Shown here: positions 46,033-53,400 of the stretch, in pieces
Layout: every line of letters starts with the position of its first letter
Position numbering within the stretch: the first letter of the stretch is position 1
Assembly: GCF_025548535.1 (NCBI RefSeq)
Contig: NZ_JAJLQW010000001.1
Coordinates: forward strand, 806,001-870,000
DNA length: 64,000 nucleotides
Source: Undibacterium sp. Jales W-56
GTDB lineage: Bacteria; Pseudomonadota; Gammaproteobacteria; Burkholderiales; Burkholderiaceae_D
Reading direction: 5' to 3'
The notes under the pieces: generated by a model
What the model saw: the letters and a program-made list of their open reading frames with translations, nothing else
What the model was told of the DNA's origin: nothing
Database searches by the model: none
Made by a program: the position numbers and the translations under genes

Positions 46033-46890
46033 ATGCCACTTCTTCCGCAGCTAACGCAATCGCAGGTGGCGCTGACCAAAGAAGTTCAGGTGCTGGATGA
46101 GCGTGGCCGTGTTTCGACCATCTCTATTCCAGCTGAACGGCCACTAACGGTGTATCTCGATAAGCGTGAGCTGGTGACGCTGATGACCATGGGAGGCAAC
46201 CCGGAAGCCCTGGTGCTCGGTTATCTGCGCAATCAACGTCTGGTGCGCAGGATTGATGAACTGGCCTCGGTGCAAGTCGATTGGGAGGTCGGTGCAGCAG
46301 CAGTGACTTCCCATCACGGTATCGCGCAGATCGAAGAGCGCACAGCCAAGCGCGTGGTCACCACCGGTTGCGGTCAGGGGACGGTGTTCGGCGATCTGAT
46401 GGATGAAGTGGATCAGATCCATTTACCCGTCGATGCCAGGCTTAGTCAGTCGGCTTTATATCGGATTGTCGACACCATACGGGTGCATCCGTCGATTTAT
46501 AAAAAAGCCGGTTCTGTGCATGGTTGCGCGCTGTTCTCCGCGCAGGGCGATTTGCTGTATTTCGTCGAGGACGTCGGACGTCACAATGCGGTTGACGCAA
46601 TCGCCGGAAAAATGTGGCTGGACGGCATGGCGGGCGGCGATAAGGTGTTTTATACCACCGGACGTCTGACCTCTGAAATGGTGATCAAGGGCGCACAGAT
46701 GGGCATCCCAATTCTGCTATCTCGCTCTGGTACTACCGAAATGGGGCACAGAGTCGCCGAGCAAGTCGGCATGAGTTTGTTTTCCCGTTGTACCGGGCGA
46801 CATTTTTTATTGCTGACCCATCCGCAAAGGCTGGTGTTTCAGTTGGATTTTGCTGAGCCCGCCAACGAGGCGCAACTGGTCAAAGCCTGA
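46033..46890 (+). CDS. fdhD: Sulfurtransferase FdhD for formate dehydrogenase maturation
   Basis: 285 residues; FdhD passes sulfur from IscS to the molybdenum cofactor of formate dehydrogenase. Conserved blocks are ERPLTVYLDKRELVTLM, VEDVGRHNAVDAIAGKMW and ILLSRSGTTEMGHRVA. The catalytic loop reads TTGCGQGTVFGD: the first cysteine (C113) is kept but the second Cys of the usual CxxC is glycine (G116). The gene is on the same strand as the structural operon, separated by an 80-bp repeat. Confidence 0.93.
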   Translation: MPLLPQLTQSQVALTKEVQVLDERGRVSTISIPAERPLTVYLDKRELVTLMTMGGNPEALVLGYLRNQRLVRRIDELASVQVDWEVGAAAVTSHHGIAQIEERTAKRVVTTGCGQGTVFGDLMDEVDQIHLPVDARLSQSALYRIVDTIRVHPSIYKKAGSVHGCALFSAQGDLLYFVEDVGRHNAVDAIAGKMWLDGMAGGDKVFYTTGRLTSEMVIKGAQMGIPILLSRSGTTEMGHRVAEQVGMSLFSRCTGRHFLLLTHPQRLVFQLDFAEPANEAQLVKA

Positions 46891-46936
46891 GCAAAGTTTG
46901 AGCAAAGGCTGGCGTTAGCCAGACGCAATTCAGGGG

Positions 46937-47074
46937 ACTTCTAAAACCCCTTTAATCGCGATGCAGCGCCAGGCAGAGTTGCCCACTCTAGGTGCAGCCA
47001 TACCATCGTATGCGGGGCTTTGAGATTTCGCGACAAAACGACGCGATGCGCTCGCGTATGGGGTTTTTAGAAGT
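46937..47074. mobile_element. MITE-like palindromic element, 138 bp
   Basis: ACTTCTAAAACCCC (46937-46950) and GGGGTTTTTAGAAGT (47060-47074) are terminal inverted repeats with one extra base; inner parts are also partly complementary (ATCGCGATGCAGCGC against GACGCGATGCGCTC). There is no open frame. It fills half of the 291-base gap between fdhD and gltX. Confidence 0.5.
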
Positions 47075-47181
47075 TACCTTCATCGTGACGGTATCAAGCA
47101 TGCAGCGAAGGCGGTAAAATGCTGGTTTTAACTTTTACCGTTTTGCCATGAGTTTTTTGTGCATGGCAAACGCATCACCTA

Positions 47182-48621
47182 ATGAGTACCCCTGTGTCAA
47201 CTACCTCAACCGCATCCGCATCCTCTCAGCCTGTCCGTACCCGTTTCGCACCTAGTCCAACTGGCTATCTGCATGTAGGCGGTGCCCGTACTGCCTTATT
47301 CAGCTGGGCGTTTGCCCGCCATTTTGGTGGCGTTTTTGTCTTGCGTATTGAAGACACCGATCTGGAGCGGTCGACGCCCGAGGCGGTGCAGGCAATTTTG
47401 GATGGCATGAACTGGTTAGGTTTACAACACGACGAAGGTCCGTTTTATCAGATGCAAAGAATGGACCGCTATCGCGAAGTGCTGGCAAAAATGCTGGCAG
47501 AGGGCACTGCCTACCATTGCTACTCATCACCGGAAGAAGTCGAAGCGATGCGCGAGCGTCAGCGCGCTAGTGGCGAGAAGCCGCGTTACGACGGCACCTG
47601 GCGTCCCGAGCCTGGCAAGACCTTGCCAGCAATCCCGGCCGATCGCAAGCCAGTGATCCGTTTCAAAAATCCTTTGGATGGCGAGGTCAGTTGGCTGGAC
47701 GTCGTTAAAGGACAAATCACCATCGGTAACCGCGAACTCGATGATCTGGTGATCGCTAGGCCGGATGGTACGCCGACGTATAATTTTTGCGTTGCGGTCG
47801 ATGATTGGGATATGCAAATTACCCATGTGATCCGCGGTGACGACCATGTGAACAATACGCCGCGTCAAATCAATATCCTGAATGCATTAGGCGCGAGCTT
47901 GCCGCATTACGGCCACGTACCGATGATACTCGGCACCGATGGGCAAAAACTCTCCAAGCGGCGTGATGCAGTCAGTGTCATGGATTATCTGGATAAAGGC
48001 TATTTGCCTGAGGCGATGTTGAATTACCTCGCACGCCTGGGCTGGAGTCATGGCGACGACGAGATTTTTTCGATGGAGCAGATGTGTAACTGGTTCGATC
48101 TGACTCATTTATCCAGTTCGCCAGCCCAATTCAATCCGGAAAAACTTGCCTGGATCAATAATCATTACATCAAGGCGGCTGACAATCACCGGCTGGCGGA
48201 CTTGGTTCGCATGCAAATGGCAAAAGACGGCGCCCAGTTTGCCAATGCACCTGAACTGGCAGCGGTCATTGGTCTGATGAAAGAACGCACCAACACCACG
48301 AATGAATTGGCACAAGCAGCGATGCTGTTCTATCGCCAGCCAAATGCCGACGCAGAACTGCGCCAGCAGCACATCACGGACGCTGTCTTGCCAGCACTCG
48401 CGCATTACGCAGCAGCCTGTAAAACAGTTGAGTGGAATAAAGCAGCCTTGTCCGCATTGATGAAAGAAACCCTGGCGCAGTTTTCCTTGAAGATGCCGCA
48501 ACTCGCCATGCCTTTACGCCTGCTGCTCACCGGTCAATTGCAAACGCCGTCGATCGATGCCGTTGTCGAGTTATTCGGTCGCGATGTCGTGCTTCAGCGT
48601 TTGAGTTCCGTTGCCCGGTAA
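47182..48621 (+). CDS. gltX: Glutamyl-tRNA synthetase
   Basis: 479 residues. Class I signatures: [19 protein letters not shown] (HIGH as HVGG) near residue 20 and [16 protein letters not shown] (KLSKR). The N-terminal ~17 residues (Ser/Thr-rich) are extra relative to many homologues, and an internal start is conceivable but there is no Met before the catalytic core. It charges tRNA-Glu, one of which is encoded 307 bases downstream. Confidence 0.96.
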   Translation: MSTPVSTTSTASASSQPVRTRFAPSPTGYLHVGGARTALFSWAFARHFGGVFVLRIEDTDLERSTPEAVQAILDGMNWLGLQHDEGPFYQMQRMDRYREVLAKMLAEGTAYHCYSSPEEVEAMRERQRASGEKPRYDGTWRPEPGKTLPAIPADRKPVIRFKNPLDGEVSWLDVVKGQITIGNRELDDLVIARPDGTPTYNFCVAVDDWDMQITHVIRGDDHVNNTPRQINILNALGASLPHYGHVPMILGTDGQKLSKRRDAVSVMDYLDKGYLPEAMLNYLARLGWSHGDDEIFSMEQMCNWFDLTHLSSSPAQFNPEKLAWINNHYIKAADNHRLADLVRMQMAKDGAQFANAPELAAVIGLMKERTNTTNELAQAAMLFYRQPNADAELRQQHITDAVLPALAHYAAACKTVEWNKAALSALMKETLAQFSLKMPQLAMPLRLLLTGQLQTPSIDAVVELFGRDVVLQRLSSVAR

Positions 48622-48660
48622 AATTCAAAGAGGAAAATTAAAGAAGGAAATCAAAGGGGC

Positions 48661-48689
48661 TTTACATAGTACGGCCTTGCCCCTATAAT
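48661..48689 (+). promoter_or_regulatory. Promoter of tRNA-Ala
   Basis: TTTACA (48661-48666), 17-base spacer, TATAAT (48684-48689), ending 15 bases before the tRNA. Confidence 0.75.
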
Positions 48690-48704
48690 CTCGTTTCTGT
48701 TCTG

Positions 48705-48780
<76 letters not shown>

Positions 48781-48824
48781 GTAATCGGTTGTTGCAGCAA
48801 GTTGGTTAATGTGAAGAAATGCAC

Positions 48825-48854
48825 TTGCCAATAATACGAAAAGCAGTATATAAT
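48825..48854 (+). promoter_or_regulatory. Promoter of tRNA-Glu
   Basis: TTGCCA (48825-48830), 18-base spacer, TATAAT (48849-48854), 74 bases before the tRNA. Confidence 0.65.
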
Positions 48855-48928
48855 CTCGGTCTTGCTTGATTGCGAAACAGTGAATCAAGCAGTAAAGAAA
48901 CACAGGTCAGTAACACGGACAGATCACT

Positions 48929-49004
48929 GTCCCCATCGTCTAGAGGCCTAGGACATCACCCTTTCACGGTGAGTACAGGGGTTCGAATCCCCTTGGGGAC
49001 GCCA
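48929..49004 (+). tRNA. tRNA-Glu (TTC)
   Basis: 76 bases with encoded GCCA end. Acceptor GTCCCCA/TGGGGAC, anticodon loop CTTTCAC giving TTC, T-loop GGTTCGAATCC. It forms the left border of the type VI secretion region. Confidence 0.95.
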
Positions 49005-49070
49005 GCTTATCCACCCGGTCGATATTAATGTGCAGTTAAGGCTGCATGTTAAATCGGTTGGGTTAAGGAT

Positions 49071-49784
49071 TCATGTGTCAACAAGCTTCCGCAGAAGCTC
49101 TTTCAAATTTCCCCTATCTAGTTTCAATCGATCGAATATTTTTTCGGTCACGTTACGTATATCTTTTTCCTTCAATCGGCTAATGGCTTTCGCTTGTGCG
49201 GTTTGTATTTCTATGTTTGCTAGTTTTTTCAACTGCATTTCATTCAGATTCGTAGCGTTCGATTTGGCGCGCCGATGCAGATAGCTGTAATCGCTCTCGG
49301 CAAACTGGCAGGCATCGATCATGACGGGGTCTGCGCCTTGAATCCTGAGTTCACTGTCCCTGATCGGGTAGTCTGCGAAGATGTCTTCGGTCTGGTCTTG
49401 TAAAGACTTGCCGTGGAACAGATAGTTATCATGTCGCTGGCTGAGATAGGCTAACCAGGGGCAGAGCTGCATTTTGTAATACGCCAGACTGCCGTCCACA
49501 TGATCCAGGCTGAAACGAAACACATAGCCATTGAAGTAGCGCAGCGTACCGTCTTCCCGTACCAGTTCAATGGTGACCATTTTACCGATGAGCTGTTTTA
49601 ATTCGAGCTCCGCATTGTCGGAAATCAGCTCGACTAAAAAATCAAAATCCTTAGAAACATGTTCGCTGGCATTCAACACCTGCGGCAAGAGTTGTGCATC
49701 GTCGGGACCATCCTGGTTGGGAAACGACAAGCGTAACAAGCGATTGGTTTGCCGGTTGCTGAGAAGGTCTAGGAATGGATTCAT
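49071..49784 (-). pseudogene. Truncated vgrG: VgrG N-terminus joined to an unrelated tail
   Basis: 237 residues. Residues 1-172 (MNPFLDLLSNRQTN to SYLHRR) copy the first part of the intact VgrG at 57140-59392 with two changes (Ile for Thr, Ser for Asn). At the Arg-Arg junction the similarity stops, and 65 unrelated residues follow (KLANIEIQTAQAKAISRLKE, NLKELLRKLVDT), mostly helical and charged. The gp5 spike domains of VgrG are missing, so it cannot form a spike. The tail keeps an open frame and protein-like composition and may be the end of another displaced gene. The tail is not recognised. Confidence 0.8.
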
Positions 49785-49796
49785 AGGATTTAAATA
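49269..49796 (-). repeat. 528-bp repeat of the vgrG 5' end, left copy
   Basis: Aligns with 58877-59404 at a constant offset of 9608 bases in the same orientation. I saw only two mismatches (C/T near 49285, A/G near 49318). It begins at GCGCCGATG and ends at AAATA, just upstream of both ATGs. Confidence 0.93.
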
Positions 49797-49839
49797 GGGG
49801 GCAGTGGTTTGAGTGGCAACGGATTTGTCAGATGCGGAG

Positions 49840-49911
49840 CCTGTAAAAAAAATTTGTCGGTTGCGTTTCTGAACACCATTGCCCCGAACTAGGATCGGGT
49901 AACAGCTGCCT
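49840..49911 (-). pseudogene. Remnant of the 235-residue candidate effector gene
   Basis: Read on the minus strand this gives LLPDPSSGQWCSETQPTNFF, which matches residues ~13-33 of the protein at 59862-60569 (SPDPGSGQWCSETQTANFL). It lies upstream of the truncated vgrG, as the intact gene lies upstream of the intact vgrG, but about 1.1 kb between them has been lost, including the 128-residue partner gene. Confidence 0.75.
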
Positions 49912-49971
49912 GATATTCACGTGTTGGTGAACTAATTAGAGAGGGAACCACACCGTGCTCACCCTACATGG

Positions 49972-50400
49972 CTAAATATATGTAATGCACAGATTTATGT
50001 CACCTTGTTTTGGATCATACGAAAACCAAGCTTTTCCCCAATAAAAGGACCCAATTTCAGCAATACTAGGATGTGAACTTATGACCTTAATGTCATATTT
50101 ATTTTCGAATCTTTTAATGATTTTTGATTCCAAAATACTGCTCTCAAAAAAATTTATCTCATCAAATAGAAAACAAATAGAAGAGATTTTTTCTTGTGTA
50201 CCCCTGACGACAAGTGATCCAGTAGTGCTCAAGGTAGTGAATGCCTGATTGAAATGCCACTCCTTTTCATTTCCTTTCATAGAATTTGAAATTGATCTCG
50301 ATTCAGATACAGGGAAAGATGATTTTCCAAGGCTGTCTACATTAATTTTTTGTGACTCAATAAATACACTACCATCGGAAAAATCAAATTTAATGTTCAT
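49972..50400 (-). CDS. Probable immunity protein for the Rhs toxin
   Basis: 142 residues with no recognised family: FDFSDGSVFIESQKINVDSL at the start, then a beta-rich part (HFNQAFTTLSTTGSLVVRG) and a C-terminal FYWGKAWFSYDPKQGDINLC. It has no signal peptide, so it would act in the cytoplasm. It starts three bases after the rhs stop, the usual place for the cognate immunity gene, and like the toxin tip it is visibly AT-richer than the surrounding DNA. Immunity is inferred from position. Confidence 0.65.
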   Translation of the reverse strand: MNIKFDFSDGSVFIESQKINVDSLGKSSFPVSESRSISNSMKGNEKEWHFNQAFTTLSTTGSLVVRGTQEKISSICFLFDEINFFESSILESKIIKRFENKYDIKVISSHPSIAEIGSFYWGKAWFSYDPKQGDINLCITYI

Positions 50401-50403
50401 AAA

Positions 50404-53400
50404 TTACCTTTTAAAACTAATAATTTTTCCAGTATCGATCAAATTGCCTTTATCACTATTCTCAATGAAATATTGAACTCCCCCTCCTGATCCTAAATGG
50501 GGATTTTTTTCTGTGGAACCAACAGCCATACATGTATCTTTATTTAATACGTACGCATGTACTTTTGTTCGCATATCTCTTGCGTTTGGGCTGTCCCAGT
50601 TATCTTTGTGAGCAACTTGAAGAGCGTCATTGTAGTCCCGTGCTGATGCAGAACCAATTACGGTTGAACCTTTGACCAAATAATTACCTGGTGCATTTCC
50701 ATGCGGGTAAAGTGTGTACAGAACGGTTCCCTTTTTTACTACCATATTTGAGTATGAATCAACTCCATCGTAAGGTTTTGTACCTTGCCATGAACGCGCT
50801 GTGGCCGCCGGGTTCTTCCCGCAACAAGGATCGCAACCACCTTTACTTTTAGCTAGTCCTAACGGATCAATCCACGCCGTAGGATTAGGAGCATAAGCAT
50901 ACAGATTCTCACCACCCAACAACCCAATCGGATCTTGCGTAATAAACCGCGCCGCATCAGGATCATAGTATCGATGCCGATTGTAATACAGTCCCGTTTC
51001 TTCATCCTCATACTGCCCCTGAAACCGCAGCGGTTGCGCGACGTCTTTGACGTCATAACGCAGGATACGTCCCCATGCCTTATAGCGGGCTGACCAGACA
51101 ATTTTGCCATCGGTATCACTGAGTTCTAATGGCGTACCGAGATGATCGCAGTGATAGTAATAAATATGGTCGTTAATCGCATCTTCATTGGCCTGTGCCA
51201 GTCGCTGTTGCCGTTGTAGTTGATAACGCTGTTCTTTCTCTTGTTCTTGATGCGATTGAAAGGCCTTGATGTGCTCAGCCGGATCATGTTTATCTAGCGG
51301 CAAATCCCACTGAGTTTCATGACGCAGATGCGTAGTGTCTACCTTATAGCTATGTACATCGTCGTTGGATTCTATTCGCGCCAACGGCACAAAGCTCGCT
51401 GGTTCGTACAGATAGGTGATGGTTTTATTCGTCCCGATTTCCTGAACTAAAACATCACCATCCCACACGAAGAAGGTCGTGCTAGTCGTAGCTGCGGTTG
51501 CGGCTGTATTAGCATTATTGGATTGTTCGGTATCTTGAGGGAGCTCTGTCACTTGCTTGGCAATACGCCGACCGAAGGTGTCGTAATGGTAGTGCGCTAT
51601 TTGCCTCGTCTGGTCCCACGAGCGCGTGGCTAAAATTAAACGGTTTTCTGCATCGTATTCCAGCTCCAACGTGGCCGCTTGATTGGCACTTGGAATGGCA
51701 CACATACGCTTGACGACAGTATTGCCTTGTACGTCGTATTCGTAGGTAGTGCCCAGATAGTTTTTGAGCAGATTGTGGGTGACCTTAGCGAGTTGTGGCG
51801 GTTTTCTGCTGACGCCAGGGGCGGGTTGTTCTGTGAGTTGCGCGGCGTGTGTATTAAGGTTATCACTTGGATTGAATTGAGGATTCGCCGTTGCATTGTT
51901 TTGTTCTAGCGATGCTGTATCGAGTAAGTTACCTGCCGGATCAAAGGCAAACTTCTCGGATAAGCTAGGCTGCACGGCGGATAGCAACTGCCCCAATGGG
52001 TCATAGCGATACAGGGTGTTGCCACGTTGGGTGTCCGTGATTTGCGTCAGGTTACCAGTGAGGTCATAGGTATACTGACGTTCGCGCAGGCTTTGTTGCC
52101 CGCGCTTCAGCGTGATACTGCTCAGGCGGGATTGCGGATCGTAAGTGCGCGTGCTGCTTAAACCACTCTGGCCATTACTTTTTCCGAGTTGCCTTGTTGT
52201 CTCACGGTGCAGGTGATCACGTTCCAGATCGACGATCGCATTACCTTGCCATAGAGTGCCGTGCCAATGACCTGAGCCGTAACGCTGGGTGTCAACTGTG
52301 CGTCCATTCGGTAGCGTAGTTTGCAGGCGATTGCCCAATGGATCATAACTATGCGTCAGCGTAAAGGCCGTTCCTGATATCGCGGTCTCAGCTTGTGCCG
52401 AATCTGCCGGAGTCAAGAGTAGGTGAGGGGCAAGCAGGTTATAGGTGCTGCGCTCTTCAATTAATTGGCCGACCGCATCATAAATGAAGCGTTGCTGCGC
52501 TTGGCTGGATACCACCGCAGTGAGTCTGCCCAGTGCATCGTAGGCGTAGCGCACACTGCCTTCAAGGTTGCTCTTCGCTTGCAACAGACCCAGGCTGTCA
52601 CGTAAATAATCAGTATGTTGACCATTGCAATCGCTGGCGATGAGCTGCCCGGTACTGTCGTAAGTGTAGCTAGTGAGTTTGCCATCGAAGCCGGTTTCGC
52701 TAATAAGCCTGCCTTCGGCATCGTAACTAAACAGATAGGATTCATTATTGCTATTGATTAATTCGATTAAGCGCAGGGCTTGGTCGTAACGGTATTCTAG
52801 GGTTTGGCCTTTGGGATCAATCCGCTCGATAGGTAGTCCATGACCGTTGTAGCGGTAGCGCGTAATCTGCCCTTTAGAATCCGTATGCGCGGTGAGATTG
52901 CCTTCTGCATCGAAGCTGTTAGTTTCGGTACTCTTGTCAGGATGGGTGATGCTGGTGACGCGACCTAAAGCATCATAGTGATAGTGACTGATATTGCCTA
53001 AGGCATCAATGCTACCAATTAAACGGCCATAGGTATCGTATCGATAATGGCTAGTGTAGTTGGAGCAGTCGCTATACGCGGTAAGGCGGCCAGCGGCATC
53101 GTAGGTCAGTTGCTTAGCGCCGCCATTGGCGTCGGTTAAAGTAGCTAAACGCCCTCGTTGATCGTAATGGTATTTAGTGCTGTGGCCCAGTGCATCGGTG
53201 CTCTCTACAATCCGCCCAGCTTCATCAAAGCGACGGCGGGTGGTGTGGCCGAGCGCATCGGTTACTGCAATCGCTTGGTTGTGTTGGTCGTACTCGATGC
53301 GGGTGAGATGGCGGCGGGCATCGGTGACGGTAATCAGATTGCCTGCGGTGTCATAGCTGTAGCGGGTGGCATTACCTTGTGCATCGATATCGGCGGTCAG

